Counted from the stretch's first letter, positions 41,902-58,250 are shown. The stretch is DNA of 64,000 nucleotides from Brachybacterium subflavum (GCF_009299795.1 NZ_VIGP01000003.1:434001-498000); one strand, 5' to 3'. The notes: a model not told the origin generated them from the sequence alone. A program made the numbers and translations.

Positions 41902-43008
41902 ATGACCCAGAACACCCGCACCCAGGCCCTCTCCGACGCCGGCGTGTCGATCTGGCTGGACGACCTCTCCCGCGGCCGCCTGACCTCCGGCAACCTCCAG
42001 GAGCTCGTGGACACGAAGAACATCGTGGGCGTCACCACCAACCCCTCGATCTTCCAGGCCGCCATCTCCGGCGCCCAGGACTACGACGCCGACATCGCCG
42101 AGCTCGCGAAGGCCGGCAAGGACGTCGACGCGGTCGTCGAGAAGCTCACGACCGACGACGTGCGCTCCGCCGCCGACCTCTTCGCCCCGGTCGCCGAGGC
42201 CACCGAGGGCCAGGACGGCCGCGTCTCCATCGAGGTCGACCCGCGCCTGGCGCACGAGACCGAGAAGACGATCGCGCAGGCCCACCGCCTCAGCGAGATC
42301 GTGGACCGCAGCAACGTGATGATCAAGATCCCCGCGACCAAGGAGGGCCTGCCGGCCATCACCGAGGTGATCGGCGCGGGCATCAGCGTCAACGTGACCC
42401 TCATCTTCTCCGTGGACCGCTACCGCGAGGTCATCGACGCCTACCTGGCGGGCCTGGAGAAGGCCGACGCCGCCGGCATCGACCTCTCGACCATCCGCTC
42501 GGTCGGCTCGTTCTTCGTCTCGCGCTTCGACACCGAGATCGATGCCCGCCTGGAGAAGCTGGGCGGCGACGCCCTGGAGCTGCGCGGCAAGGCAGGCGTG
42601 GCGAACGCCCGCGTGGCCTTCGGCGTGTACCTCGAGAAGTTCTCCTCGGAGCGCTTCGAGAAGCTGGCCGCGAAGGGTGCCCGCGTGCAGCGCGCGCTGT
42701 GGGCCTCGACCGGGGTGAAGAACCCCGAGTACGCCGACACCATGTACGTCGACCAGCTGGTCGCCTCCCCCACCGTGAACACGATGCCGGAGAAGACGCT
42801 CGACGCGGTCGCCGACCACTCCGAGCCCGGGAAGGCGCTGGACGCGGAGGCCGCGCAGGCCTCGGCCGCGGACCTCGAGAAGATCTCCGCCGCGGGCGTC
42901 GACCTCGACGACGTCTACGCCGTCCTCGAGCGCGAGGGCGTCGAGAAGTTCGAGAAGGCCTGGAACGAGCTGCTCGAGACCGTCGCGGCGCAGATCGCCT
43001 CGGCCTGA
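41902..43008 (+). CDS. tal: Transaldolase
   Basis: Transfers dihydroxyacetone units between sedoheptulose 7-phosphate and glyceraldehyde 3-phosphate. The 368-aa protein is of the long TalB-like actinobacterial type. The start [13 protein letters not shown] and [16 protein letters not shown] are typical, and the Schiff-base lysine is in [12 protein letters not shown] (near residue 141). AGGAAGGA stands before the ATG. It lies 176 bp after tkt behind a terminator, so it probably has its own promoter. Confidence 0.96.
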   Translation: MTQNTRTQALSDAGVSIWLDDLSRGRLTSGNLQELVDTKNIVGVTTNPSIFQAAISGAQDYDADIAELAKAGKDVDAVVEKLTTDDVRSAADLFAPVAEATEGQDGRVSIEVDPRLAHETEKTIAQAHRLSEIVDRSNVMIKIPATKEGLPAITEVIGAGISVNVTLIFSVDRYREVIDAYLAGLEKADAAGIDLSTIRSVGSFFVSRFDTEIDARLEKLGGDALELRGKAGVANARVAFGVYLEKFSSERFEKLAAKGARVQRALWASTGVKNPEYADTMYVDQLVASPTVNTMPEKTLDAVADHSEPGKALDAEAAQASAADLEKISAAGVDLDDVYAVLEREGVEKFEKAWNELLETVAAQIASA

Positions 43009-43106
43009 TCCCACCCCGCCGCCTCCCCTCCCCCGTCCGCTCCTGAGCGCCGCCCGCGGCGCCGCGCGGAGAGGAGGGCCGGCGGTCCTCACTCCATCGA
43101 GCACAC

Positions 43107-43137
43107 GGCGGAGCCGCCCCGACGGGTCGGCTCCGCC
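43107..43137 (+). terminator. Hairpin between tal and zwf
   Basis: GGCGGAGCCG (43107-43116) and CGGCTCCGCC (43128-43137) form a 10-bp stem with a GC-rich loop that can pair further. It ends 7 nt before the zwf ribosome site, so it may act as a terminator of tal or as an attenuator of zwf. Confidence 0.5.
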
Positions 43138-43156
43138 ACGTGCCGGAAGGATGATC

Positions 43157-44688
<1,532 letters not shown>

Positions 44689-44692
<4 letters not shown>

Positions 44693-46389
44693 TCACCACC
44701 CTGAACGACACCACCGCATCCGCCGTCGACAAGAAGATGACGCAGATGCGCGAGACCTTCGGCGCGACCACCGTGGGCAGCGTGCTCACGCTGATCATCG
44801 TCGCGACCGGCGAGGACATCGATCAGCCCCTGCAGGCCGCCGTGCAGGCCAGCCACGAGCACCCCTCGCGGGTCATCGTGGTCGATGCCGACACCGACGC
44901 CGAGACCGGACTGGACGCGGAGATCCGGGTGGGCCGCGACGCGGGAGCCGGCGAGATCGTCATCCTCCGCGCCCGGGGCGACGTCATGTCCAGCCTGGAC
45001 ACCCTCATCACCCCGCTGCTGCTGCCCGACGCCCCGATCGTCACCTGGTGGCCCGAGGACGCCCCGTCCTCGCCGGTCCACGACGTCCTGGGGTCGATCT
45101 CCCAGCGCCGCATCACCGACGCCGCCTCCTCGAGCGACCCCGACGCGACCCTCAAGCGCCTGCGCCGCGGCTACTCCAGCGGCGACTCCGATCTCTCCTG
45201 GGCCCGCATCACCCGCTGGCGCGGGCTGGCCGCCACGGCCTACGAGACCCCGCCGATCTCCCTCCCGCGCAGCGTGAGCGTGGCCGGCCCCGCGGGCGAT
45301 CCCTCGGTGCGCCTGCTGGCCGCCTGGCTCGCCCTCGAGCTCGGCCTCGAGGTCGACATCGAGACCGTCGACGGCTGCCCCGCCGGCCCCCAGTCCCTCG
45401 TCTTCGAGCGCGAGGACGGTACCGTGGCCCTGCGCCGCGGCGAGGGCGACAGCGTCATCATCTCCCTGCCCGGCGACCAGGAGGACCAGCGCGTCCCCGT
45501 GCCCGCGAGCTCCCTCTACGAGCTGCTGGCCGAGGAGCTGCGGCGCCTCGACCCCGACGAGGTCTACGGCGAGGTCCTCGCCCATGCCTTCTCCAAGGTG
45601 GAGGACGCCTCGACCTTCGCGAAGGGCAAGCCGGAGCCGACGGACGCCGTCTCGGAGTCCCTCGAGGCCGCCGCCGTGCGCGCCGCCGACGACGTGGCCT
45701 CCCGCCTCGCCGAGGCGATCTCCGCGCGCGGAGAGGCGCACCTCGTGGTCACCGGAGGCACCATCGGCACCGCCACCGCCGACGCCCTCCCCGTCGCCTT
45801 CGTCGAGCACGAGGTCGACCCGGCAGCCGTGCACGTGTGGTGGGGCGATGAGCGCTTCGTCGACGCCGACTCGGAGGACCGCAACGACCAGTCGGTGCGC
45901 GTCGGCTTCCTCGAGAAGATCGCCTTCGCGCCCGGCAAGGTGCATCCGGTCCCCTCGACCTCGAGCGGCATGTCCCTGGACGAGGCCGCCGCCTGGTACG
46001 GCCAGGAGCTGGATCGCGCGGGCGGCGACCGTCCGTTCCGCACCCGCGGCGAGGCGTTCTTCGACGTGCTGCTGCTGGGCGTCGGGCCCGACGGCCACGT
46101 GGCCTCGCTGTTCCCGCGCCACCCCGCGCAGCAGCTCGACGGCGCGAGCGCCGTGGCCGTGGTCGACTCCCCCAAGCCGCCGCCGCTGCGGGTGTCGCTG
46201 ACCTGGCCCGTGCTGAACTCCGCGCGCCACGTGGGCCTGCTGGCCGCCGGCGCGGAGAAGGCCGACGCGGTCGCGCGCGCCCACCGGGGCATCGACCCGT
46301 GGGAGGTCCCGGCCTCCTCGGTGCGCGGGCTCGAGTCCACCACCTGGTACCTCGACGAGTCCTCGGCGACGGGCCTGCGGAAGGGCTGA
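44689..46389 (+). CDS. OpcA/6-phosphogluconolactonase fusion protein
   Basis: A single 566-aa frame joins two proteins that are usually separate. Residues 1 to about 300 are OpcA, the glucose-6-phosphate dehydrogenase assembly/activation factor (TLIIVATGEDIDQPLQAAV, DAPIVTWWPEDAP, ITRWRGLAATAYE). After a short linker, residues about 325-566 are 6-phosphogluconolactonase (AHLVVTGGTIGTATADALP, WWGDERFVDADSEDRND, LLLGVGPDGHVASLFPRHP with its GPDGHxASLFP signature). It starts with GTG overlapping the zwf stop. The arrangement places enzyme 1's cofactor and enzyme 2 of the oxidative branch in one chain. Confidence 0.93.
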
Positions 46390-46426
46390 CGGGCTGACCG
46401 CACTCCCGGGACCGACCGGAGCACCG

Positions 46427-46465
46427 AGAGGGCCCGGCCGCGCACATGGCGTGGTCGGGCCCTCT
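46427..46465 (+). terminator. Terminator after opcA-pgl
   Basis: AGAGGGCCCGGCC (46427-46439) pairs with GGTCGGGCCCTCT (46453-46465), 13 bp with one G-T pair and a 13-nt loop, about 37 nt after the stop. Confidence 0.65.
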
Positions 46466-46545
46466 GGGTGCGCTGTCCCACTGTGCGACGCGCTCTGCGA
46501 CGGCGCGCCGCCTCGCCTCGTCGGGCGCCGTCCCCTCCGGGAATG

Positions 46546-46580
46546 CGAGAGGCCGGGAGGATCGGATCCTCCCGGCCTCT
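46546..46580. terminator. Perfect 17-bp hairpin before the end of secG (minus-strand terminator)
   Basis: GAGAGGCCGGGAGGATC (46546-46562) and GATCCTCCCGGCCTCTC (46564-46580) are perfectly complementary. It lies 35 nt beyond the secG stop and can stop leftward transcription. The 225 bp between opcA-pgl and secG contain only these two hairpins. Confidence 0.7.
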
Positions 46581-46614
46581 CGGACGGCTGTCGCACGCGC
46601 TGCGCGTCGGATGA

Positions 46615-46863
46615 TCACATGAAGCGCTCGATCACTCCCAGACCCACGGCCGCGGCGCCGAACACGACGGCGAGGGTGACCGTGAGGCGGTCGAGGTTGC
46701 GCTCGGCGACGCCGGAGGCGCTCGCGGAGGAGGACACGCCGCCGCCGAACATGTCGGACAGGCCGCCGCCCTTGCCGCGGTGCAGCAGCACCAGCAGGAT
46801 CACTGCGACGCCGGTGATCGCCAGCACGATCTGCAGGATCAGCTTGAGCAGGTTGAGGTCCAC
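46615..46863 (-). CDS. secG: Preprotein translocase subunit SecG
   Basis: Small SecYEG translocon subunit of 82 aa. Two membrane segments (about 3-25 and 58-80) flank a cytoplasmic loop with LLHRGKGGGLSDMFGGGVSSS, the conserved SecG motif. It starts with GTG at 46863 behind GAGGAGAG. It follows tpiA, separated by a hairpin and its own -10 box. The gap-pgk-tpiA-secG order is standard in actinobacteria. Confidence 0.95.
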   Translation of the reverse strand: MDLNLLKLILQIVLAITGVAVILLVLLHRGKGGGLSDMFGGGVSSSASASGVAERNLDRLTVTLAVVFGAAAVGLGVIERFM

Positions 46864-46896
46864 GGACTCTCCTCACGGGACGTTGGAACTGCGCCA

Positions 46897-46935
46897 GGAT
46901 ACGACACGGGGCGGATCCGTCGCCGGACCCGCCCC
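46897..46935 (-). promoter_or_regulatory. tpiA terminator hairpin (46908-46935) and secG -10 box (46897-46902)
   Basis: GGGGCGGATCCG (46908-46919) pairs with CGGACCCGCCCC (46924-46935) with one mismatch. Just beyond it on the minus strand is TATCCT (46902-46897), a likely secG -10 box, giving secG transcription independent of tpiA. Confidence 0.5.
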
Positions 46936-46976
46936 GCCGGATGTGAGCCGTTCGGCTCCTCGTCCGATCGCGCCGC

Positions 46977-47756
46977 TCAGGCGTCCTGGTAGCGGACGAT
47001 CTTCGCGAACTCGTCGGCCTTCAGCGAGGCCCCGCCCACCAGGGCGCCGTCGACATCGGGCTTCGTCATCAGCTCGGCGACGTTCGAGGACTTCACGGAG
47101 CCGCCGTAGAGGACGCGCACGGCATCCGCCGCGGCCTCGCCGTGGGCGGTGCGCACCCAGTCGCGGATCGCGCCGCACACCTCCTGGGCGTCGTCCGGGG
47201 TCGCGACCTCGCCGGTGCCGATCGCCCAGACCGGCTCGTAGGCGACGACGAGGGAACCGACCTGTGCGGCGTCGACGCCCTCGAGCCCGCCCTCGAGCTG
47301 GGCGAGGGTGTACTCGACCTGCGTGCCGGCCTTCCGCTCCTCGAGCGGCTCGCCGACGCACAGGATGGGGGTCAGACCGCCGCCGAGGGCGGCCTTCACC
47401 TTGGCGTTCGTGACCTGCTCGGTCTCACCGTGGTACTGGCGGCGCTCGGAGTGGCCGATGGTCGCGTAGGTCGCGCCGAGTGCCGTGAGCATGGAGGCGG
47501 AGACCTCTCCGGTGAACGCACCGGACTCGTGCTCGGACACGTCCTGGGACCCGTACGAGATCGGCAGCTTCCCGGCGTCCACGGCCGTCTGCACGGTGCG
47601 CAGGTCCACGAACGGAGGCAGCACGGCCGCCTCGACCGCGGAGGTGTCCAGGCCCTTGAGGGCGTCGCCCAGGTCCTCGACGAGGGACAGGCCCTGCTTC
47701 CAGTCGAGGTTCATCTTCCAGTTGCCCGCCATCAGCGGGGTGCGGGTGGTGCTCAT
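46977..47756 (-). CDS. tpiA: Triosephosphate isomerase
   Basis: Interconverts dihydroxyacetone phosphate and glyceraldehyde 3-phosphate. The 259-aa TIM barrel has the substrate lysine in GNWKMNLD (about 11-18), catalytic histidine in [13 protein letters not shown], and the catalytic glutamate in [13 protein letters not shown], followed by the flexible loop 6. The start overlaps the pgk stop by 4 nt (ATGA). Confidence 0.97.
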   Translation of the reverse strand: MSTTRTPLMAGNWKMNLDWKQGLSLVEDLGDALKGLDTSAVEAAVLPPFVDLRTVQTAVDAGKLPISYGSQDVSEHESGAFTGEVSASMLTALGATYATIGHSERRQYHGETEQVTNAKVKAALGGGLTPILCVGEPLEERKAGTQVEYTLAQLEGGLEGVDAAQVGSLVVAYEPVWAIGTGEVATPDDAQEVCGAIRDWVRTAHGEAAADAVRVLYGGSVKSSNVAELMTKPDVDGALVGGASLKADEFAKIVRYQDA

Positions 47757-48955
47757 GCGTGGTCCTCCTCCAGGACGGCGATGCCCGGCAGCTCCTTGCC
47801 CTCGATCAGCTCGAGGCTCGCACCGCCGCCGGTCGAGATGTGCGAGAACGCGGACTCGTCGAAGCCCAGGGTGCGCACGGCGGCCGCGGAGTCGCCGCCG
47901 CCGATCACGGTGAAGCCGTCGGCTCCGGCGAGGGCCGTGGCGACGTCCTTCGTGCCGCGCGCGAAGGTCTCGAACTCGAAGACCCCCATCGGACCGTTCC
48001 AGAAGATGGTGCGCGCATCGGCGATCTTCTCCGCGAACAGCTCCGCGGTCCGCGGGCCGATGTCCATGCCCTCCTGGTCGGCGGGGATCTGGTCGGCGGG
48101 GACCGTCGTCGGCTCCGCGTCGGCCGAGAACTCCTGGGCGACGACCGTGTCCACGGGCAGCACGAGCTCCACGCCGTTGCGCTGCGCCGTCTCGAGGTAC
48201 CCGCGCACGGTGTCGACGCGCTCGGCGTCCAGCAGGGACTTCCCGATCTCGTGGCCCTGGGCCTTGAGGAAGGTATACGCCATGCCGCCGCCGATGAGGA
48301 TCCGATCGGCCTTGGTCAGCAGGTTCTCGATGACGCCGAGCTTGTCGGCGATCTTGGCACCGCCGAGGATCACCACGAAGGGGCGCCCCGGGTCGTCGGT
48401 CACCTTGCGCAGCGCCTCGACCTCGCTGGTCACGAGCTCGCCGGCGGCCGAGGGCAGCAGCTGCGCGAGCTCGTACACGGAGGCCTGCTTGCGGTGGACG
48501 ACGCCGAAGCCGTCGGAGACGAAGGCGTCGCCGAGCGCGGCGATCTGCTCGGCGAAGGCGCGGCGCTCGCCCTCGTCCTTCGCGGTCTCCCCCGGGTTGA
48601 AGCGCAGGTTCTCGAGGATCGCGACCCGGCCGTCGGCGAGGGCGTCCACGGTGCCCCGGGCGCTGTCGCCCACGGTGTCGGTCGCGAAGGCGACGTCGGC
48701 GCCGAGGAGCTCGGACAGCCGCCCCACGACGGGGTGCAGCGAGTACTTCTCCTCGGGCGCGCCCTTGGGTCGGCCGAGGTGGGAGATCACGACGACGCGC
48801 GCACCGGCGCCCGTGAGCGTCGAGATCGTGGGCAGGGCGGCGCGGATGCGGCCGTCGTCGGTGATCGTGGTGCCGTCCAGCGGCACGTTGAGGTCGGCGC
48901 GGACGATGACCCGCTTGCCGCGCAGGTCGCCGAGCGACGCGATGGTCTTCAGCAC
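47753..48955 (-). CDS. pgk: Phosphoglycerate kinase
   Basis: Transfers phosphate from 1,3-bisphosphoglycerate to ADP. The 400-aa protein has [23 protein letters not shown] near its start in the pgk signature region, HLGRPKG for substrate binding, and the nucleotide site [10 protein letters not shown] near the end. It starts with GTG at 48955 behind AGGAG. A long hairpin separates it from gap. Confidence 0.97.
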   Translation of the reverse strand: MLKTIASLGDLRGKRVIVRADLNVPLDGTTITDDGRIRAALPTISTLTGAGARVVVISHLGRPKGAPEEKYSLHPVVGRLSELLGADVAFATDTVGDSARGTVDALADGRVAILENLRFNPGETAKDEGERRAFAEQIAALGDAFVSDGFGVVHRKQASVYELAQLLPSAAGELVTSEVEALRKVTDDPGRPFVVILGGAKIADKLGVIENLLTKADRILIGGGMAYTFLKAQGHEIGKSLLDAERVDTVRGYLETAQRNGVELVLPVDTVVAQEFSADAEPTTVPADQIPADQEGMDIGPRTAELFAEKIADARTIFWNGPMGVFEFETFARGTKDVATALAGADGFTVIGGGDSAAAVRTLGFDESAFSHISTGGGASLELIEGKELPGIAVLEEDHA

Positions 48956-48985
48956 GGGGTGGCTCCTAGGTTCGATGGGTGCAGC

Positions 48986-49040
48986 GACGGAGCCCGCCCG
49001 GGCCGCGCCCCGCAGGGTGCGGCGCCGGACGGGCTCCGTC
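48986..49040 (-). terminator. Long hairpin between gap and pgk
   Basis: GACGGAGCCCG (48986-48996) and CGGGCTCCGTC (49030-49040) form an 11-bp outer stem, and the loop can form an inner GCCGC/GCGGC stem. It may terminate part of the gap transcripts so that gap is made in excess of pgk and tpiA. Confidence 0.6.
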
Positions 49041-49068
49041 GGATCTCAGCTCGGTGAGGAGGCGAGGA

Positions 49069-50211
<1,143 letters not shown>

Positions 50212-50258
50212 TCACGTCGGAACGGGTCCGCTCCCTGGACCGCGGAGCGGCTCCCGGC

Positions 50259-51242
50259 TCAGGAGCGCGCGCCCTCCCCGCCCTCGCCGACCTCGTCGGT
50301 GCCGGGGACGCCGAGCTCCTCGGCGCGCTTGTCCGCCATCGCGAGCAGGCGACGGATGCGCCCCGCGACCGCGTCCTTGGTCATCGGCGGATCGGCGTGG
50401 CGGCCCAGCTCCTCGAGGCTCGCCTGGCGGTGCTCGACGCGCAGGCGGCCGGCCTCGCGCAGGTGCTCGGGGACCTCGTCCCCCAGGATCTCCAGCGCCC
50501 GCTCCACACGCTGCCCCGCGGCGACCGCGGCCCGCGCCGAGCGGCGCAGGTTGGCGTCGTCGAAGTTCGCCAGGCGGTGGGCGGTCGCGCGGACCTCGCG
50601 GCGCGTGCGCCGCTCCTCCCAGACGAGCACGGTCTGGTGGGCGCCCATGCGCGTGAGCAGCGCGGCGATCGCATCGCCGTCGCGCAGCACCACGCGGTCG
50701 CCGCCGCGGACCTCGCGGGCCTTCGAGGCGATGCCCAGGCGCCGGGCGGCCCCCACCATCGCGAGCGCGACCTCGGGCCCCGGGCAGCCGAGCTCGAGGG
50801 CAGAGCTGCGGCCCGGCTCGGTGAGCGAGCCGCGGGCGAGGAAGGCGCCGCGCCAGGCGGCCTCGGCGTCCACCGCGGCCCCGCCGACCACGGCGGGCGG
50901 CATCCCGCGCACGGGACGCCCGCGGGCGTCCAGCAGGCCCGTCTGGCGGGCGAGCACCGCGCCGTCGCCGTGCACCCGCACGATGTACGTCGTCGAGCGG
51001 CGGATCCCCGACGGCGCGAGCACCGCGATCTCGCTGCCGTGCCCGTAGACGTCGGCGATGATCGCGCGCAGCCGCCGCGCGGTCGCCGCGCTGTCCAGCT
51101 CGGCCTCGATCACCACGCGCCCGCCCTGCAGATGCAGGCCGCCCGCGAAGCGCAGCATCGCCGCGGCCTCCGCCTTGCGGGCCGACGGGCGCGCCACGTC
51201 GATCCGGGACAGCTCCTCCTTGGCGTCAGCGGTCAGTGCCAT
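50259..51242 (-). CDS. whiA: DNA-binding protein WhiA
   Basis: WhiA-family protein of 327 aa, linked to cell division and sporulation control in actinobacteria. The N-terminal LAGLIDADG-homing-endonuclease-like domain ([40 protein letters not shown]) is followed by a C-terminal HTH ([26 protein letters not shown]). The ATG at 51242 lies inside the end of yvcK (17-nt overlap). The family motif with catalytic acids is degenerate, as in other WhiA proteins. Confidence 0.95.
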   Translation of the reverse strand: MALTADAKEELSRIDVARPSARKAEAAAMLRFAGGLHLQGGRVVIEAELDSAATARRLRAIIADVYGHGSEIAVLAPSGIRRSTTYIVRVHGDGAVLARQTGLLDARGRPVRGMPPAVVGGAAVDAEAAWRGAFLARGSLTEPGRSSALELGCPGPEVALAMVGAARRLGIASKAREVRGGDRVVLRDGDAIAALLTRMGAHQTVLVWEERRTRREVRATAHRLANFDDANLRRSARAAVAAGQRVERALEILGDEVPEHLREAGRLRVEHRQASLEELGRHADPPMTKDAVAGRIRRLLAMADKRAEELGVPGTDEVGEGGEGARS

Positions 51243-52272
51243 CCTGAGTCCCCTCCTCCTCGTCGTGCGTCCCCTCGACATCCCCGTACACGCCGTCGAA
51301 CACGTCGCGGTAGGCGGCGGCGAGCCGCACCGGGTCGTGGACCGGCACCCCGCCGCCCACGCTCACCTGCCTCAGCAGGGTACGTATTCCTCGTGTGCGC
51401 GCGAACTCCGCGAGCTCGACCGCGTCCTCGAGGGCCGTCGGATCGGCGATCACGGTGTCGAAGCTCGTCTCGGGCGCGCTGTCCAGCAGCACGCGCAGCA
51501 GGTCCGTGCTGCGCATCCCCTCGATCTCCTCTCCCCCGGAGGAGAGGTTCATGACCACGCAGCGGTGGGCACGGGTGGTGCGCAGGGCCTCCGCGATCTC
51601 GGGGATCTGCAGGTGCGGCAGCACCGACGTGTACCAGGAGCCGGGGCCGACGATCACCCAGTCGGCCTCGGCGATCGCGCGCAGCACCTCCTGGGGCACC
51701 CGCGGTCGCTCGGGGATCAGCCGCATCGACTCGACCCGTCCGGGGACCTTCGCGACGTGCGCCTGGCCGCGCACCGTGCCGCGGGTGCCGTCCGCGAAGG
51801 CCACCTGCGCCTCGATGTCCAGCGGGTCCAGGGCCATGGGCAGGACCCGTCCGCGGGCGCCGAGCAGCTCGCCGATCCGGTCCAGACCCGCGATCGGGTC
51901 CTCGAGGATCTGCCACATGGCCACGATCATGAGGTTGCCGAGGGCATGGCCGTCGAGGTCGCCGTCGGTGACGAAGCGGTGCTGGACGGCGTCGTGCCAG
52001 AACGCGCCCCAGTCGGAGTCCTCGCACAGCGCCGCGAGCGCCATCCGCAGGTCCCCGGGGGGCAGCACGGGCAGCTCGGCGCGGATGCGTCCCGAGGAGC
52101 CGCCGTCGTCGGCGACCGTGACCACGGCGGTGATGTCGTCGACCAGCAGCCGCAGGGAGCGCAGGTTCGCGGCGAGCCCGTGGCCGCCGCCGAGGGCGAC
52201 CGCCCGGCGCGGCGCGGACAGGGCGCGGCGCGGGCCGCGGCGCAGGTGCGGGGGCAGTCCGGCGGCGGTCAC
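51226..52272 (-). CDS. yvcK: Gluconeogenesis factor YvcK/CofD-like protein
   Basis: Member of the YvcK (CofD-like, UDP-sugar binding) family, 348 aa, needed for growth on gluconeogenic substrates and for normal cell shape in other bacteria. It has [17 protein letters not shown] (about 25-41), [14 protein letters not shown] and [11 protein letters not shown], the typical ligand-binding loops. Its GTG start overlaps the rapZ stop, and it overlaps whiA, forming the conserved rapZ-yvcK-whiA operon. Confidence 0.95.
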   Translation of the reverse strand: MTAAGLPPHLRRGPRRALSAPRRAVALGGGHGLAANLRSLRLLVDDITAVVTVADDGGSSGRIRAELPVLPPGDLRMALAALCEDSDWGAFWHDAVQHRFVTDGDLDGHALGNLMIVAMWQILEDPIAGLDRIGELLGARGRVLPMALDPLDIEAQVAFADGTRGTVRGQAHVAKVPGRVESMRLIPERPRVPQEVLRAIAEADWVIVGPGSWYTSVLPHLQIPEIAEALRTTRAHRCVVMNLSSGGEEIEGMRSTDLLRVLLDSAPETSFDTVIADPTALEDAVELAEFARTRGIRTLLRQVSVGGGVPVHDPVRLAAAYRDVFDGVYGDVEGTHDEEEGTQDGTDR

Positions 52273-53204
52273 TCGCGCCCCAGATCCCGGTGGCGCACGC
52301 GCACGGCGAAGCCCGCCTGGCGCAGGTCCTCGCCGATCTTCTCCGCCATCGCCACCGAGCGGTGCTTGCCGCCCGTGCAGCCGATCGCGATCGTCGTGAA
52401 GTGCTTGTTCTCCGCCGAGTAGCCGCGCAGCACGGGACGGATCATGTCGAGGTAGCGGGCGGCGAACTCGGCGCCGTTGGGGTCGGCGAGCACGAACTCG
52501 GCGACCGCCGGGTCCGTGCCGCGCTGGGAGCGCAGCTCGGGCACCCAGTACGGGTTGGGGATGAAGCGGACATCGCTGACGTGGTCGGCCTCGATCGGGA
52601 TCCCGTACTTGAAGCCGAAGGACATGACGTTCACGGTGAGCGCCTGCTCGCTGTGGGAGCCGAAGGTGGTGCGCATCTTCATCGTCAGCTGGTGCACGTT
52701 CAGCGGGGAGGTGTCGATCGCGACGTCGGCCAGGCGCCGGTAGGGCGCGAGCATCTCGCGCTCGCGGCGGATGCCCTCGAGCACGCCCTCCTCCCCCTGC
52801 AGCGGGTGGGGACGGCGCACGGAGTCGAAGCGGCGCACGAGGGTGTGCTCGTCGGCGGTGAGGAAGACCAGCCGCACCCGCATCTCGGAGGCGCGCATCT
52901 GCTCGATCACCTGGGACAGCTCGGAGAAGAACGGGCCCGAGCGGGGGTCGACGACCACGGCGAAGCGGGTCTCGCGGCCCTCGGCCTGCTGCTGGAGCTC
53001 GTAGAGGCGCGGGATCAGCTGCGGCGCGATGTTGTAGACGACGTACCAGCCCAGGTCCTCGAGCGCATGGGCGGCCGTCTCCCGACCGGCGCCCGCGAGG
53101 CCCGTGATGATCACGACGTCGCCGGGCGGCGCGGCCCGATCGGGCTCCGGCTCCGCTGCGCCCTCGGCGGGCGCGGACTCCGGGACGCTGCGGTCCTGCG
53201 ACAT
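52269..53204 (-). CDS. rapZ: RNase adapter/nucleotide-binding protein RapZ
   Basis: RapZ (YvcJ) family P-loop protein of 311 aa. The N-terminal kinase-like domain has a Walker A variant GLAGAGRET (about 35-43), with Arg and Glu where Lys and Ser/Thr are canonical. The C-terminal domain contains IGCTGGKHRSVAMAEKIGEDL, the conserved end of the family. In other bacteria it binds GTP/ATP and regulates amino-sugar synthesis or cell-wall genes. The first about 25 residues are an acidic Pro-rich lead. It follows uvrC by 130 bp. Confidence 0.94.
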   Translation of the reverse strand: MSQDRSVPESAPAEGAAEPEPDRAAPPGDVVIITGLAGAGRETAAHALEDLGWYVVYNIAPQLIPRLYELQQQAEGRETRFAVVVDPRSGPFFSELSQVIEQMRASEMRVRLVFLTADEHTLVRRFDSVRRPHPLQGEEGVLEGIRREREMLAPYRRLADVAIDTSPLNVHQLTMKMRTTFGSHSEQALTVNVMSFGFKYGIPIEADHVSDVRFIPNPYWVPELRSQRGTDPAVAEFVLADPNGAEFAARYLDMIRPVLRGYSAENKHFTTIAIGCTGGKHRSVAMAEKIGEDLRQAGFAVRVRHRDLGRE

Positions 53205-53333
53205 GGATGCTGCTCCTTCGTCAGGGTCGTGGGTCGGGGGTCGTCGTCTTCGTCCTCGTGCTGGTGAAGGGTACCGCTCGCGGATGGACGCCGAGGGATC
53301 CGGGGTGAGGATCGCGCGGGCCCCGCGCGCGGA

Positions 53334-55223
53334 TCACTCGAGGATCTCGCCCGTCGCCATGTCGACGGCCGGGCCGGGCTCGTCCCCGCGCAGGGTCGCG
53401 AGGACCTGCGCGGCGAGCTGCGGCCCGATGCCCTGGACCTCCTGGAGGGTCTCCTCGTCGGCCTCGCGGATGTTCGCGACCGTCGTGAAGCGATCGAGCA
53501 GCGCCCGCCGGCGGGCCGGTCCCAGGCCCGGCACGCCGTCCAGAGCGCTCGCCTGCATCGCGCGGCCGCGCTTGGAGCGGTGGTAGGAGATCGCGAAGCG
53601 GTGGGCCTCGTCGCGCAGGCGCTGGACGAGGAACAGCGCCTCGCTGGTGCGCGGGAGGATCACCGGGTAGTCGTCGCCGGGCAGCCAGATCTCCTCGAGC
53701 CGCTTGGCGATGCCGGCGAGGGCGATGTCGGTGACGCCGAGGTCCTCGAAGGCCCGCTGCGCGGCCGCGACCTGCGGCTGCCCGCCGTCGACGAGGATCA
53801 GCGCGGGCGGGTAGGCGAAGCGGCGGGAGTCCTCGTCGTCCGCGGGGGCGGGATCGAGGTGGCGCTGGAGACGGCGGCGGATCACGTCGTACATGGAGGC
53901 GGTGTCGTCGCGCGCGGCCTCGCCCGTCACCGAGTAGCGGCGGTACTCGCTCTTCTTGGGCAGCCCGTCCTCGAAGACCACCTGGGAGCCGACGACATTC
54001 GTCCCCTGGGAGTGCGAGATGTCGAAGCACTCGATCCGCAGCGGGGGCTCCGCGAGGTCGAGCGCCTCCCCGAGGTCCTCGAGGGCCTTGGTGCGGGCGG
54101 TGAGGTCGCCCGTGCGGCGCAGCCGATGCAGGCGCAGGGCATCCTCCGCATTGGCGCCGACGGTCTCCAGCAGCTCCTTCTTCTCCCCGCGGCGGGGCAC
54201 GCGCAGGTCCACGCGCCGGCCGACGAGCTCCCGCACCTGGTCAGCATTGGTCGGCATCTCGCTCACGAGCACCTCGGCGGGGGCCTCCCCGTCGGTGTAC
54301 AGGGTTGCCAGCGCGCGCTCCATGAGGTCGCCGGGACCGGACTCGTCGAGGATCTCGGCGGTCCAGCCGCGCTGGCCGCGGATCCTGCCGCCGCGCACGT
54401 GGAACACCTGGATGGAGGCCTCGAGCTCGTCCTGGACGAGGGCGACGAGGTCCGCGTCGGTCGCGTCGGAGAGCACCACGGAGTTCTTCTCCATGACCTT
54501 CTCGAGCGCCTGCAGGTCGTCGCGCAGCCCGGCGGCGGTCTCGTAGTCCTGGGCGGCGGCGGCCTCGCGCATGCGCTTCTCGATGCGCCGCAGGTAGGCG
54601 CCGGTGTTGCCGGCCATGAAGTCGCTGAACTGCTCGGCCAGGCGGCGGTGGTCCTCCACCGAGATGTCGCCCACGCACGGCGCCGAGCACTTGCCGATGA
54701 AGCCGAGCAGGCAGGGCCGCCCGGACCTCTCGGCGCGGCGGTAGACGCCCGGGGTGCACGAGCGCACGGGGAAGACGCGGAGCATCAGGTCGAGGGTCTC
54801 GCGGATCGCCCACACCTGCGTGTAGGGGCCGAAGACGCGGTCGCCCTTGGTGCGCGGCCGGCGCGTGATGTGCACGCGCGGCACCTCCTCCCCCATCGTC
54901 ACGGCGAGGTAGGGGTAGGACTTGTCGTCGCGGAACTTCACGTTGAACCGCGGATCGAACTCCTTGATCCACGTGTACTCGAGGGTCAGCGCCTCGACCT
55001 CGGTGCGCACCACCGTCCACTCGACGCCGGTCGCCGTGGTGACCATCCGCCGGGTGCGCTCGTGGAGGGCCGAGAGGTCCTGGAAGTAGTTCGACAGCCG
55101 CGCCCGCAGATTCTTCGCCTTGCCGACGTAGATCACCCGGGAGTCGGCGTCGCGGAAGCGGTAGACGCCCGGGGAGGTCGGGATGGTCCCGGTCGCGGGA
55201 CGGTAGGTCGACGGATCAGCCAT
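53334..55223 (-). CDS. uvrC: UvrABC system protein C
   Basis: Dual-incision endonuclease of nucleotide excision repair, 629 aa. The N-terminal GIY-YIG domain (about 17-95, [27 protein letters not shown]) makes the 3' cut, a UVR domain (about 195-235) binds UvrB, the RNase H-like domain ([20 protein letters not shown]) makes the 5' cut, and two helix-hairpin-helix motifs near the C-terminus bind DNA. It starts 9 nt after uvrA, so the two are one operon. Confidence 0.97.
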   Translation of the reverse strand: MADPSTYRPATGTIPTSPGVYRFRDADSRVIYVGKAKNLRARLSNYFQDLSALHERTRRMVTTATGVEWTVVRTEVEALTLEYTWIKEFDPRFNVKFRDDKSYPYLAVTMGEEVPRVHITRRPRTKGDRVFGPYTQVWAIRETLDLMLRVFPVRSCTPGVYRRAERSGRPCLLGFIGKCSAPCVGDISVEDHRRLAEQFSDFMAGNTGAYLRRIEKRMREAAAAQDYETAAGLRDDLQALEKVMEKNSVVLSDATDADLVALVQDELEASIQVFHVRGGRIRGQRGWTAEILDESGPGDLMERALATLYTDGEAPAEVLVSEMPTNADQVRELVGRRVDLRVPRRGEKKELLETVGANAEDALRLHRLRRTGDLTARTKALEDLGEALDLAEPPLRIECFDISHSQGTNVVGSQVVFEDGLPKKSEYRRYSVTGEAARDDTASMYDVIRRRLQRHLDPAPADDEDSRRFAYPPALILVDGGQPQVAAAQRAFEDLGVTDIALAGIAKRLEEIWLPGDDYPVILPRTSEALFLVQRLRDEAHRFAISYHRSKRGRAMQASALDGVPGLGPARRRALLDRFTTVANIREADEETLQEVQGIGPQLAAQVLATLRGDEPGPAVDMATGEILE

Positions 55224-55232
55224 GGAGGGCGG

Positions 55233-58082
<2,850 letters not shown>

Positions 58083-58089
58083 ACGCCCC

Positions 58090-58095
58090 ATCCTA
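58090..58095 (-). promoter_or_regulatory. Putative -10 box TAGGAT of uvrA (leaderless)
   Basis: Minus-strand TAGGAT (58095-58090) is followed by 7 nt and the GTG at 58082, deciding the uvrA start. Confidence 0.55.
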
Positions 58096-58155
58096 CGAGC
58101 GGGGACCGACGCGCGAGCGCGCGGTGAGTCCGCTGCCACCCCGATTCCGCGCTCC

Positions 58156-58175
58156 GCGGACACGCGCATGTCCGC
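58156..58175. repeat. Palindrome upstream of uvrA
   Basis: GCGGACA (58156-58162) and TGTCCGC (58169-58175) are 7-bp arms with a 6-nt centre, in the uvrA/MBL divergent region. A similar GCGGAC-7 nt-GTCCGC (62981-62999) lies upstream of uvrB within the end of coaE. They do not match the actinobacterial LexA box. Confidence 0.45.
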
Positions 58176-58237
58176 TGACGCCGTCGGCCGATTCTCGCGT
58201 GGCGAGGCGCGCGATGGGAGAGATCAGCGCGGCGCGC

Positions 58238-58243
58238 CATACT
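58238..58243 (+). promoter_or_regulatory. Putative -10 box CATACT of the MBL gene
   Basis: CATACT is 7 nt before the ATG at 58251. The short GAGGAG between them could alternatively be a ribosome site. Confidence 0.4.
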
Positions 58244-58250
58244 GAGGAGC

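Noticed and set aside
43107-43137. A glycolysis-linked riboswitch before zwf
   Set aside because: There is a single simple hairpin without conserved aptamer features, better explained as a terminator or attenuator.
58156-58175. LexA (SOS) box upstream of uvrA
   Set aside because: The palindrome GCGGACA/TGTCCGC does not match the actinobacterial CGAAC-4-GTTCG consensus.
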